The notes beneath the pieces were generated by a model. The model ran no database searches. It was not told the origin of the DNA and saw only the letters and a list, made by a program, of their open reading frames with translations. From Collinsella sp. AM33-4BH (lineage in GTDB: Bacteria > Actinomycetota > Coriobacteriia > Coriobacteriales > Coriobacteriaceae): a stretch of DNA of 64,000 nucleotides. Position 1 is the stretch's first letter. The number at the start of each line of letters is the position of its first letter. Made by a program: the position numbers and the translations under genes. The DNA lies in assembly GCF_003469205.1 (NCBI RefSeq), contig NZ_QSIN01000002.1, positions 248,001-312,000 on the forward strand, in the 5' to 3' direction. Below, in pieces: positions 1 to 9,611 of this stretch.

Positions 1-53
1 CTGCTCGGCTGCTGCGGATCGGGAATCAGTTGAGTTCGATCGTTTTGCGACAT
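1..53 (-). CDS. Possible 5' end of a gene leaving the window on the left
   Basis: On the minus strand an ATG at 53 is preceded by GAAGGA about ten bases upstream and opens a frame (begins MSQNDRTQLIPDP) that stays open to the window edge. A TATAAT sits at 116-111 on the same strand, giving a plausible leader of about 50 nt. A second ATG at 91 in another frame also stays open but has no ribosome site. Too little is visible to name a product. Confidence 0.3.
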   Translation of the reverse strand, partial: MSQNDRTQLIPDPQQPS

Positions 54-151
54 CGTATGCATATCCTTCGAATTTCGCCTTGCGGCTCATCGTGTTTTTA
101 CTGGGCTTGCATTATAGCGATTGCCCTGCTGTTTGTGGTACGGAAACGGTG

Positions 152-184
152 GCATTCAAAAGAGGTGGGACATTTGTCCCACCT
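152..184 (-). terminator. Rho-independent terminator of the serine dehydratase gene
   Basis: On the minus strand a 9-bp perfect stem (AGGTGGGAC / GTCCCACCT, loop of 4) is followed by CTTTTG. It lies 19 bases past the stop of the serine dehydratase gene. Confidence 0.7.
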
Positions 185-202
185 TTGAGTCGTCCTTTGT
201 TG

Positions 203-1810
203 CTATCCGCACACACCGCATTTTGCGCAGGCCGAAAGTGCGGCCGGAGCCTGCGCGATGCCGCCCTTTGCCGTCTCGCGCAGCGTGGCCGGCAACGCGT
301 GGCCCACTGAGAGCATGACATGTGCCATCTGGTCAAACGGCACCAGGCTCTTAATGCCGGCGAGGGCGAGTTGTGCCGAGCTAAAGGCCGCTGCCACGCC
401 GATGGCATTGCGGTTTTGGCAGGGCACCTCCACGAGGCCACCGACGGGGTCACAAACGAGGCCCAGCAGGTTACTCAGCGCGATGGAACTGGCGTCGAGC
501 GCCTGCTCGGGCGTGCCTCCGAGCATCTGCACCAGCGCGGCGGCAGCCATGGCGGCGGCGCTTCCCACCTCGGCCTGGCAGCCGCCCTCGGCGCCGGCGA
601 CGCAGGCGCTCGTGGTGAGGTTGAGGCCGATGGCGGCTGCGCAGTAGAGCGCGTCCATCACCTGCTCGTCGTCGAGCTGCAGGTGGTCGGCGAGCGCCAG
701 CACACAGCCGGGGACGACGCCCGCGGATCCTGCCGTCGGAGCTGCGACGATTACGCCCATCGTGGCCGAGCGCTCGAGCACGGCCATGGCGCGGGCCACG
801 GCGTCGGTTTGAACGGTGCCCATCAGGCTCGTGCTCAAATCGTTGCGGCCGGTGGCATCGACGAGTTTAGCCTCGCCGCCGATAAGCCCGCCGAGCGATC
901 GCTGCGGATTGACGATAGGGGTCGTGGTCTCCTCGCGCATGACGTCGAGCACGCGGCGCATGGCGGCGACGGCGTGGGTCTCGCCGGTCAGACGCGCCTC
1001 GCGCACGGCCATAACGGCGCCGATATTCAGGCCGAGCTCGGCGCATGCATCGAGCAGCTGCTCGCCGTCGTCGAAGATCTCCTTTGCCGAGACACCGGGG
1101 GAGAGCGACGAGGCGGAACCGGGGAGCTCGATAAAGGTCGCGTAATCGACATTGTCGAGTTTGCGTAGCATGGGGATAACGGTGTCGTCGGGCGCGCCGT
1201 CGGTCTCAAAGACGGAGTAGGCCTGGCCGCCCACTTCGGTGCGGTAGGTGCGGCAGAAGGCGATGTTCACGTGTGCGTAGGCGAGCAGGTTCGTGAGCGC
1301 GGCGAGCACGCCGGGGACGTCCTGGTGTGCCACAAACAGCGTGGAATACATGCCCGAGATGTCGACGCCGACGCCGTTAATGCGGCTGATGCGCATCTTG
1401 CCGCCGCCCAGGCTCTCACCGCGGACCTGTGCCGTGGCGCCCGTGTCGTCGACCATGTCAATGTCGACGGTGTTGGGGTGGATGGAGGCGTCGTCGCCCT
1501 TGATGTCAAAGTGATATTCGAGGCCCTGCTCGCGTGCGAGGTCGAAGGCCTGCTTGATGTTCTCGTCGTCGGTGTCGAGGCCCAGGATGCCCGCGACGAG
1601 CGCACGATCGGTGCCGTGGCCGCGGTAGGTGTGGGCAAAGGAGTTCCACAGGCCAAAGGTGACCTTAGTGATGCGGCCTTCCAGCAGGCTGGCGGCAACT
1701 TGGGCGCAGCGCAGGGCGCCGGCGGTGTGCGATGAGCTGGGGCCGACCATGACGGGGCCCAAGATCTCGAATGCCGAGGTCGTAGCTAGTGTTTGTGGCT
1801 TGCCTGCCAT
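203..1810 (-). CDS. sdaA: L-serine dehydratase, single-chain iron-sulfur type
   Basis: Deaminates L-serine to pyruvate and ammonia in the cytosol with an oxygen-sensitive [4Fe-4S] cluster. The 535-residue protein has the beta domain first (PSSSHTAGALR near residue 25), an ACT-like segment in the middle, and the alpha domain at the C-terminus. The family cluster cysteines are visible in GCQAEVG, VCDPVGG and VEVPCQNRNAIG. The start is ATG 1810, because AGGAG lies six bases upstream; a longer frame to 1927 runs into a palindrome and has no ribosome site. It ends in a Cys-rich tail (CAKCGVCG) that I do not recall as standard for SdaA. It is probably monocistronic, with its own terminator and an inverted repeat upstream. 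Confidence 0.93.
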   Translation of the reverse strand: MAGKPQTLATTSAFEILGPVMVGPSSSHTAGALRCAQVAASLLEGRITKVTFGLWNSFAHTYRGHGTDRALVAGILGLDTDDENIKQAFDLAREQGLEYHFDIKGDDASIHPNTVDIDMVDDTGATAQVRGESLGGGKMRISRINGVGVDISGMYSTLFVAHQDVPGVLAALTNLLAYAHVNIAFCRTYRTEVGGQAYSVFETDGAPDDTVIPMLRKLDNVDYATFIELPGSASSLSPGVSAKEIFDDGEQLLDACAELGLNIGAVMAVREARLTGETHAVAAMRRVLDVMREETTTPIVNPQRSLGGLIGGEAKLVDATGRNDLSTSLMGTVQTDAVARAMAVLERSATMGVIVAAPTAGSAGVVPGCVLALADHLQLDDEQVMDALYCAAAIGLNLTTSACVAGAEGGCQAEVGSAAAMAAAALVQMLGGTPEQALDASSIALSNLLGLVCDPVGGLVEVPCQNRNAIGVAAAFSSAQLALAGIKSLVPFDQMAHVMLSVGHALPATLRETAKGGIAQAPAALSACAKCGVCG

Positions 1811-1865
1811 ATGCGCTCCTGTTCTATCCCATCGTCCCGAGGGGCGGGGCATACTCTGTCCCGCC

Positions 1866-1986
1866 GTTCCGAGGGCTTTAGTATTTGGTCGCCTGCTCGG
1901 ACAGTCCTGCTCGCACGGAGGCCACATTAAGTGGCCTCCGGCTCGTGCGGAACTCGCGATCGACCAAATACTAAAGCCCTCGGAAC
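1866..1986. repeat. Nested long inverted repeat between metK and sdaA
   Basis: Two perfect 26-nt arms (1866-1891 and 1961-1986, beginning GTTCCGAGGGC) enclose 69 nt. Inside is a second perfect 9-bp hairpin (GGAGGCCAC 1917-1925, loop ATTAA, GTGGCCTCC 1931-1939), with partly matching flanks around it. There is no terminator-like T run. It lies in the gap of about 340 bases that otherwise holds only the metK terminator. Its function is unknown; it could be a palindromic mobile remnant or an RNA processing hairpin. Confidence 0.85.
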
Positions 1987-2075
1987 TTAGGATACATGGT
2001 TGGAGTCGCTCTGCTGCGAAATTTATCGGCCTATGACCTATTCCATGTCCCAGGTCGGCTCATCTTCACCATCTT

Positions 2076-2116
2076 TAAATAAAAAAGAAGTACCGGTTGG
2101 AGCCGGTACTTCTTTT
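2076..2116 (-). terminator. Rho-independent terminator of metK
   Basis: On the minus strand the stem AGAAGTACCGG / CCGGTACTTCT with a 6-nt loop is followed by TTTTTTATTT. It lies about 40 bases after the metK stop. Confidence 0.85.
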
Positions 2117-2153
2117 GGTGCGTTGTTTCTTGGCTGTAGCTTTTGCCGTTAGC

Positions 2154-3434
<1,281 letters not shown>

Positions 3435-3558
3435 GATTGTCCTTTCAAAAACGTGTCCCAGCGACCGTTACCATTCCGCCGGGCTCTCTATGCAAGGGCA
3501 CATCATAGCGCGTAAATCAAACATTCACACCCTTTCCGCACCTGCTCATTTAAGTCTG

Positions 3559-3586
3559 TCCCCAATGAGTAGTCCCCAATGAGTAG
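3559..3586. repeat. Tandem 14-bp duplication in the metK-gltX divergent region
   Basis: TCCCCAATGAGTAG occurs twice head to tail (3559-3572 and 3573-3586) between the divergent metK and gltX genes. It looks like a recent slippage duplication; it could alter spacing upstream of gltX. Confidence 0.8.
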
Positions 3587-3668
3587 GTCGGTGCCCTTTG
3601 TGCGGAGGTTGCTTTGATGCTTTATACTGGTGCGGTTAGACATCCATCCTGCAATCGAGGAGATTTCC

Positions 3669-5144
3669 ATGGCATCAGACGTTCGCGTCCGCTTTGCACC
3701 CTCACCGACGGGCAAGCTGCACATCGGCGGCGCCCGCACCGCTATCTATAACTGGGCTTTCGCCCGTGCTAACGGCGGCACGTTCATCCTGCGCATCGAC
3801 GACACCGACCCCACCCGCTCCACCGACGAGAACACGCAGATCATCCTGCGCGCCATGCGTTGGCTGGGCCTGGACTGGGACGAGGGTCCCGAGGTGGGCG
3901 GCGATTTTGGCCCCTACGCCCAGACTGAGCGCTTGGACCTGTACAAGCAGGCCGCCCAGAAGCTTTGGGACGAGGGCAAGGCCTATCCCTGCTTCTGCAC
4001 CAAGGAGCAGCTCGACGCCGACCGCAAGGCCGCGCAGGAGCGCAAGGACCCCTTCCAGGGCTATCAGCGCCGTTGCCGCGATCTTGATCCCGAGGAGGCC
4101 CGCCGTCGCATCGAGGCCGGCGAGTCCTACGTCCTGCGTATTAAGGTGCCCGAGGACCGCGGCGACGTCGTCATCCACGACGCCGTCCACGGCGAGGTGA
4201 CCTTCGACGCCAAGGAGCTCGACGACTTTGTCATCTTCCGCTCCGATGGCACGCCCACGTATAACTTCGCGACCGTCGTCGACGACGCCATGATGAAGAT
4301 CACCCATGTCATCCGCGGCGACGACCACCTGTCCAACACCCCGCGTCAGGTCATGGTCTACGAGGCCCTCGGCGCTCCCGTGCCCACGTTCGCTCACATC
4401 TCCATGATCCTGGGCGCCGACGGCAAGAAGCTCTCCAAGCGCCACGGCGCCACCTCGGTGGAGGAGTACCGCGATGCCGGTTACCTGTCCGACGCCTTCG
4501 TCAACTATCTGGCGCTGCTCGGCTGGTCGCTCGACGGCGAGACTACGATCATCCCGCGCGAAGTCCTTGCCAGCAAGTTCTCGCTCGACCGCATCTCCAA
4601 GAACCCGGCTACCTTCGACCCCAAGAAGCTCGACTGGGTCAATGCCGAGTACATCAATGGTATGTCCGATGCTCAGTTTGCCGACGAGATCATGGTTCCC
4701 GAGCTGCACGAGGCGGGTCTCATCGAGGGTAATGTCGAGTACGGCGAGGATTGGATCGACGCGCTTGCCGCCATCGTCAAGCCGCGCACCAAGATGCCGG
4801 CCGACGCCGTGACCGTCGCCGCTCCCATCTTCGCTACGGCCGAGACGCTCGAGTATGACGAGAAGTCCGTCAACAAGGGCCTGGCCAAGGAGGGCATGGG
4901 TGCCATTCTGGATGCCGCCAAGGCCGCTCTCGAGGGCGTGAACGAGTGGACGGCTGCCAACATCGACGCCGCGCTTGAGCCGCTGCCCGAGCAGATGGAC
5001 CTTAAGAAGCGCGTGGTGTTCCAGGCCGTGCGCGTCGCCGTCTGCGGCAACATGGTGAGCCCCCCGCTGGGCGAGACCATGGCGCTCGTCGGCCGCGACG
5101 ACTGCCTGGCGCGTATCGACCGCGCCCGCACGATGGCGCTGTAG
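3669..5144 (+). CDS. gltX: Glutamyl-tRNA synthetase
   Basis: Class I aminoacyl-tRNA synthetase that charges tRNA-Glu; in organisms lacking GlnRS it also charges tRNA-Gln. The 491-residue protein shows the HIGH-type motif in PSPTGKLHIGGARTA at the N-terminus and the KMSKS-type KKLSKRHG near residue 257, then the alpha-helical anticodon-binding half. The start is ATG 3669 because GAGGAG lies seven bases upstream; an in-frame ATG at 3630 has no ribosome site. A TATACT hexamer near 3622 may be its -10 box. A terminator follows at 5168. Confidence 0.96.
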   Translation: MASDVRVRFAPSPTGKLHIGGARTAIYNWAFARANGGTFILRIDDTDPTRSTDENTQIILRAMRWLGLDWDEGPEVGGDFGPYAQTERLDLYKQAAQKLWDEGKAYPCFCTKEQLDADRKAAQERKDPFQGYQRRCRDLDPEEARRRIEAGESYVLRIKVPEDRGDVVIHDAVHGEVTFDAKELDDFVIFRSDGTPTYNFATVVDDAMMKITHVIRGDDHLSNTPRQVMVYEALGAPVPTFAHISMILGADGKKLSKRHGATSVEEYRDAGYLSDAFVNYLALLGWSLDGETTIIPREVLASKFSLDRISKNPATFDPKKLDWVNAEYINGMSDAQFADEIMVPELHEAGLIEGNVEYGEDWIDALAAIVKPRTKMPADAVTVAAPIFATAETLEYDEKSVNKGLAKEGMGAILDAAKAALEGVNEWTAANIDAALEPLPEQMDLKKRVVFQAVRVAVCGNMVSPPLGETMALVGRDDCLARIDRARTMAL

Positions 5145-5167
5145 CAGCCGCGTAAACGCATGTATCC

Positions 5168-5200
5168 GAGCCCCGTTCACCCGAGCGGGGCTCTTGTTTC
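5168..5200 (+). terminator. Rho-independent terminator of gltX
   Basis: GAGCCCCG / CGGGGCTC stem with a 10-nt loop, followed by TTGTTTC, 23 bases after the gltX stop. Confidence 0.8.
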
Positions 5201-5220
5201 TGTACCGATGAGTGGGTTGC

Positions 5221-5322
5221 TGGGACAAAATAATCAGTAGTGTTTGTCCCATGTTCGAGTGACGCAACGAGCTCGACACTCGTATCGGCCATGGGACAAA
5301 CTCTACTGATTATTTTGTCCCA
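5221..5322. repeat. Long inverted repeat, 33-nt arms with a 36-nt spacer
   Basis: The left arm 5221-5253 (starts TGGGACAAAATAATCAG) and right arm 5290-5322 match at 32 of 33 positions. The 36-nt spacer itself can form CGAGTG / CACTCG. It sits between the gltX terminator and priA and ends 32 bases before the priA start. The outer TGGGACAAA resembles the stem of the sdaA terminator. Geometry is identical to the repeat at 8372-8473, although the sequences are unrelated. Confidence 0.9.
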
Positions 5323-5354
5323 CCCCTTTCAGGTCCGTTCATTAGAGGTGGTGT

Positions 5355-7808
5355 ATGGCTCAACAACTGTCGCTGTTTGGTTCGCCGGAACCGGAGGAGG
5401 TTCCAGCGGCGCCCGTGCCCGCCGCTGCACCGGCCAAGCCCGAGCATACACTTGACCCCATCGCCGCCTACGCGAGCGTGGTCCTCGACATTCCCACCCG
5501 TGCGCTGTCCGAACCGTTTGTTTACGGCATCCCTGAGCCCCTTGCCAACGATGCCCAGATCGGCTCCACCGTCCTAGTTCATTTTGGCAACCGTGCGGCC
5601 GCGGGCTACATCGTCGACATCGCGCCCGAGCTGGGCGACCTGCAAGGTAACGACGCTCTCGACCCCGCGCGCGTCAAGCCTATCGAGGCTATCCTCAGCA
5701 AGCCGCTCTTTACCGCCGAGGCCGCCCGTATCGCACGTTGGATGAGCCGCGAGTACGTCGCGACGCTTTCCGAGTGCCTGCGCCTGTTCTTGCCTCCGGG
5801 CGGCAGCCCGCGCGTGGTCAAGGGCGATGACGGCGCATGGTCGGTTGAGCGTCCCGCCGTCAAACCCATCCAAAACCGCTGGGTGATGCTTACGCCCGAA
5901 GGCTTTGACTACACGCCGCCCAAGACCGCGGTCCGCCAGCGCCAGCTCATTGAGGCGCTTCAGTGCGGCCCCGTTACGACGCGCGACCTCAACCTGCTTT
6001 ACAACAGCATGTCGGCGACCATCAAGGCGCTCGAAAAACGCGGCGTTGTGGTGGTGGAAGAGCGCCGCGCCTGGCGTGGCTGCGGCGAGCAGACCACGCT
6101 GTCCTCGGCAAGCGGCAAAGCGCCGGTCTCCCTTACCAGTGGCCAGCAGCAAGCACTTGCTCAGATCGAGCGTGCCCGTCTGGACGCTCATGGCGACGTG
6201 GTGCTGGTAGACGGCGTCACCGGCTCAGGCAAAACCGAGGTCTACCTCTCCGCCATCGAGCGCGTGCTCGCAGCCGGTCGCTCTGCCTGCGTGCTGGTGC
6301 CCGAGATTTCGCTGACGGCCCAGACCGTCGGCCGCTTCCGTTCGCGCTTTGGCGAGACGGTCGCCGTGTTCCATTCGCGGCTTTCGGCCGGCGAGCGCCT
6401 GGACCAGTGGGATATGGTTGCCAGCGGTGCGGCCCGCGTGGTCGTCGGCGCACGTTCGGCGCTCTTTTGCCCGCTTGGCGACCTGGGCCTCATCATCATT
6501 GACGAGGAGCACGAGACCAGCTACAAGCAGGGGTCCAGTCCGCGCTACCACGCGCGCGAGGTGGCGGCCGAGATGGCGCGGCGCTACCGCTGCCCGCTCG
6601 TGTTGGGCTCCGCCACGCCCTCGGCCGAGGCCCTCGACCACTGCCGCCGTGGAACGTATAACGGCACCACTTGGACGCGCGTCGAGATGCCCGAGCGCCC
6701 GGGACACGCCGTGCTGCCCGAGGTCCGCATTGCCGACCTGCGCCGCGAGTTTTCGCACGGTAGCCGTTCAATGTTCTCTAAACCGCTGATGGAAGGTTTG
6801 GAGCGCGTTGTAGAGCACCGCGAGAAGGCCGTGCTGCTGCATAACCGCCGTGGCTTTGCGCCGTTCCTGATGTGTCGCGAGTGCGGCTGCGTTCCCACCT
6901 GCAACCACTGCTCCACCGCGCTTACGTATCACGAGCGCACGCACACGCTGCAATGTCACACATGCGGATCCTCCTGGCGCGTGCAGCCGTATCCCGCGCC
7001 CACGAGTCGTTGCCCCAAATGTGGCAGTCGCTACCTGGCAAAAATGGGGCTGGGCACGCAGCAGATCGAGGACGCACTGCACCAGATGCTGCCCGAGGAC
7101 GTCGCCATCATCCGCATGGATGCCGATTCCACGCGCGGCAAGGATGCGCACAAAAAACTGCTCGAGCAGTTCGATGCGGCCGATTGCGCCGTGTTGCTGG
7201 GCACCCAAATGATCGCAAAGGGTCTCGACTTTCCCGAGGTCACGCTCGTGGGCGTGGTCAATGCCGACTTTGCCCTCAAGCTGCCGGACTTCCGCGCAGG
7301 GGAGCGCGCCTACGATTTGCTGGAGCAGGTTGCGGGCCGCGCCGGCCGCGGCGATCGCCCCGGCGAGGTCATCATCCAGACCTACCTGCCCGATGACCCG
7401 GTCATCCGCGCCGTCGCCGAGCACGATCGCTCGATCTTTACCGACTGCGACCTGGACCAGCGCCGCGACGCACTGTATCCGCCGTTCGTGCGCCTGGTTA
7501 ACATTTTGGTGTGGTCTGCAAACCGCGACGATGCGCAGGATTATATCGGGCGCATCGCAAAGCTTCTTAAGCGCCGCTGGCATGCCGCCGCGCCCGATTT
7601 TTTGCGGGCGGGGAGTGCCATGCCGCAGGTGCTGGGTCCGGCTTCGTGTGTAATCGAGAGAGCCAAGGACCGTTACCGCTTCCATCTGGTTGTGAAGTCG
7701 CCCGTGGGGTACCATGTCTCTGATGATATCGACGCCTGCCTCAAAGAGGTGGGCTCTGTGCGCGGCGTGAGCGTGAGCGTTGACGTCGACGCCTATGATT
7801 TGATGTAA
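5355..7808 (+). CDS. priA: Primosomal protein N' (replication restart helicase PriA)
   Basis: Superfamily 2 DNA helicase that reloads the replisome at collapsed forks. The 817-residue protein has the 3'BD-type N-terminal domain, Walker A GVTGSGKT at about residue 287, a DEEH box (IIDEEHETSYKQ), a zinc-binding insert of paired cysteines at about 507-556 (CRECGC, CNHC, CHTCGS, CPKCGS), and the helicase C-terminal motifs (GTQMIAKGLDFP and QVAGRAGRG). AGAGGTGG precedes ATG 5355. The Pro/Ala-rich stretch at residues 10-40 is extra N-terminal sequence. It is followed at 18 bases by def and probably cotranscribed with it. Confidence 0.95.
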   Translation: MAQQLSLFGSPEPEEVPAAPVPAAAPAKPEHTLDPIAAYASVVLDIPTRALSEPFVYGIPEPLANDAQIGSTVLVHFGNRAAAGYIVDIAPELGDLQGNDALDPARVKPIEAILSKPLFTAEAARIARWMSREYVATLSECLRLFLPPGGSPRVVKGDDGAWSVERPAVKPIQNRWVMLTPEGFDYTPPKTAVRQRQLIEALQCGPVTTRDLNLLYNSMSATIKALEKRGVVVVEERRAWRGCGEQTTLSSASGKAPVSLTSGQQQALAQIERARLDAHGDVVLVDGVTGSGKTEVYLSAIERVLAAGRSACVLVPEISLTAQTVGRFRSRFGETVAVFHSRLSAGERLDQWDMVASGAARVVVGARSALFCPLGDLGLIIIDEEHETSYKQGSSPRYHAREVAAEMARRYRCPLVLGSATPSAEALDHCRRGTYNGTTWTRVEMPERPGHAVLPEVRIADLRREFSHGSRSMFSKPLMEGLERVVEHREKAVLLHNRRGFAPFLMCRECGCVPTCNHCSTALTYHERTHTLQCHTCGSSWRVQPYPAPTSRCPKCGSRYLAKMGLGTQQIEDALHQMLPEDVAIIRMDADSTRGKDAHKKLLEQFDAADCAVLLGTQMIAKGLDFPEVTLVGVVNADFALKLPDFRAGERAYDLLEQVAGRAGRGDRPGEVIIQTYLPDDPVIRAVAEHDRSIFTDCDLDQRRDALYPPFVRLVNILVWSANRDDAQDYIGRIAKLLKRRWHAAAPDFLRAGSAMPQVLGPASCVIERAKDRYRFHLVVKSPVGYHVSDDIDACLKEVGSVRGVSVSVDVDAYDLM

Positions 7809-7826
7809 CAACCCGAAAGGATGGCC

Positions 7827-8363
7827 ATGGAAGCCAACGGAATCGTACTGTCGCCCGACCCTCGTCTGCGCCAGGTGTGCGCCGTCATCGAGGAGATTAC
7901 CCCGGCGATCGAGGCGCTTGCCGAGAAGATGAAGAAGATGATGTTCGAGAACGGCGGCTGCGGTCTGGCTGCCCCGCAGATCGGCGAACTCATTCAGCTC
8001 GTCACCATCGACTGCGACTACAGCGACAAGAACGACTACGACCCGTACGTGCTTATCAATCCCGTCATTGTTGAGCAGAGCGACCATCTGGTGCCCTTTA
8101 GCGAGGGCTGCCTGTCCATCCCCGGCATTAGCTGCGAGATCGAGCGTCCCGATCACGTTGTCGTCGAGGCGTACGATCTCGATGCCAACCTTATTCGCTA
8201 TGAGGCCACAGGCGACCTCTTCTGCGTGTGCCTGCAGCACGAGATCGACCACCTGCACGGCAACACCATGTTCGAGCGACTGAAGCCGATGCAGAGGATT
8301 AAGGCAGTCAAGGAGTACCAGGACGCCCTGGCCCGCGGCGCTCGACCGGGCGAGACGGAGTAG
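7827..8363 (+). CDS. def: Peptide deformylase
   Basis: Removes the formyl group from the N-terminal methionine of nascent proteins; a metalloenzyme. All three family motifs are present: GCGLAAPQ, EGCLS and HEIDHL. They supply the Cys and two His that bind the metal, plus the catalytic Glu. Length is 178 residues. ATG 7827 is preferred over ATG 7821, because the AAAGG ribosome site lies directly against the earlier codon. It belongs with fmt, which adds the formyl group; a long inverted repeat separates them. Confidence 0.94.
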   Translation: MEANGIVLSPDPRLRQVCAVIEEITPAIEALAEKMKKMMFENGGCGLAAPQIGELIQLVTIDCDYSDKNDYDPYVLINPVIVEQSDHLVPFSEGCLSIPGISCEIERPDHVVVEAYDLDANLIRYEATGDLFCVCLQHEIDHLHGNTMFERLKPMQRIKAVKEYQDALARGARPGETE

Positions 8364-8371
8364 GTCCCACC

Positions 8372-8473
8372 GTCCCCGGTGCTGAGCGCCCACATATCAT
8401 CCCGTGCTCAAACATTCTCGCTTTGCTGCGAAACTGCGCGCGGGACGATATGTGGGCGCTCAGCACCGGGGAC
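8372..8473. repeat. Long inverted repeat, 33-nt arms with a 36-nt spacer
   Basis: The arms 8372-8404 (starts GTCCCCGGTGCTGAGCGCC) and 8441-8473 match at 32 of 33 positions; the odd pair is a G-U wobble in one RNA orientation. It begins eight bases after the def stop. The rest of the gap up to fmt (8474-8690) is T-rich, and I see no gene in it. Confidence 0.9.
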
Positions 8474-8690
8474 TGCGTTGTTCTGGCTCGGTTCGCCCGG
8501 GTGCCGTTGGGCCAGGGAGGGGCGTCTTCGCTGATAGGTGCTTTGTTGGAAGAGCTGCTTTTATTGCGGCTCTTTCTTTGGTTTTGGGTATATTTGTTCT
8601 TGTTGAAATGTTATTGCGGATGGACTGGTGACTTGGCTTTCCGCTGGTCTTTGTAGCCGTCTCGGCTTTGGTTGAGGGGAGACGTTCTTT

Positions 8691-9611
8691 ATGCGTATTG
8701 TGTTTATGGGTACGCCCGATTTTGCTGTGCCTTCGCTGACTTCGCTTGTTGAGGCTGGGAATGAGATTGCGCTTGTTGTTACTCGTCCTGATGCTGTTCG
8801 TGGGCGTGGTAAGAAGCTTGAGCCGTCTCCTGTTAAGGCCAAGGCGCTTGAGCTTGGCCTGCCGGTTGTTGAGGCTAATCGTATGACGCCTGAGGTTGTT
8901 GAGGCGTTTCAAGCTGCGCAAGCCGATATTTTCTGCGTGGCTGCCTATGGCTGCATTTTGCCTGATGAGGTGCTGCATATGGCGCCGCTTGGTATTGTGA
9001 ATGTTCATGCGTCATTGCTGCCTCGCTGGCGTGGGGCTGCTCCTATTCAGCGTGCGATTCTCGCTGGTGATGAGGTTGCTGGCGTTTCTATTATGCGTAT
9101 TGGACATGGCGTTGATACCGGCGCTTATTGTGCCCAGGCGTCTACGTCGGTTGCCGGTAAGCATGCCGAGGCTTTGACCATGGAGCTTGGTGAGCTTGGC
9201 GGCAAACTGCTTGCCGATACGCTTCCTTCTCTTGCCGATGGCACCGCCGTTTGGACTGAACAAGATGAGTCGCTTGTTACCCATGCTGCCAAGATTTCTA
9301 AGCAGGAGATGCGCCTGGATCCGCAAATGGAGGCGCTTGATTGCGTGCGTCATGTGCTGGCCTCGTCCGATACCGCGCCTGCTCGTTGCTTGATTGCCGG
9401 CAAGACCGTGCGTGTGCTCGATGCTGCGGCGGCTGATGTGTCGCTCGGCGAGGGTCAGGTTCTCGTTCAGGCTAAGCGTGTTTACCTTGGCCTTTCTGAT
9501 GGCTCGGTTGAGCTGCTCGAGGTTAAGCCTGACGGCAAGCGTGCTATGTCTGCTTCTGCTTGGGCTGCTGGCCTGCAGGGTGCCGATCTTATCTGGGGTG
9601 TATTGTCATGA
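8691..9611 (+). CDS. fmt: Methionyl-tRNA formyltransferase
   Basis: Formylates initiator Met-tRNA using 10-formyltetrahydrofolate. The 306-residue protein starts MRIVFMGTPDFAVPSL and has the SLLPRWRGAAPIQRAI region that holds the catalytic Asn/His/Asp environment, then the C-terminal tRNA-binding domain. GGGGAG lies upstream of ATG 8691. Its last codons overlap the rsmB start (ATGA). Codon choice is odd: most third positions are T (GTT, GCT, CGT, CTT), whereas gltX, priA and def prefer C or G. This suggests different ancestry or a translational feature. Confidence 0.95.
   Translation: MRIVFMGTPDFAVPSLTSLVEAGNEIALVVTRPDAVRGRGKKLEPSPVKAKALELGLPVVEANRMTPEVVEAFQAAQADIFCVAAYGCILPDEVLHMAPLGIVNVHASLLPRWRGAAPIQRAILAGDEVAGVSIMRIGHGVDTGAYCAQASTSVAGKHAEALTMELGELGGKLLADTLPSLADGTAVWTEQDESLVTHAAKISKQEMRLDPQMEALDCVRHVLASSDTAPARCLIAGKTVRVLDAAAADVSLGEGQVLVQAKRVYLGLSDGSVELLEVKPDGKRAMSASAWAAGLQGADLIWGVLS

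Noticed and set aside
3435..3668. SAM riboswitch upstream of metK
   Set aside because: No SAM-box-like conserved core or terminator/antiterminator pair could be drawn.
3702..5279. 525-codon minus-strand frame opposite gltX
   Set aside because: gltX on the plus strand is certain; this is codon-structure mirroring.
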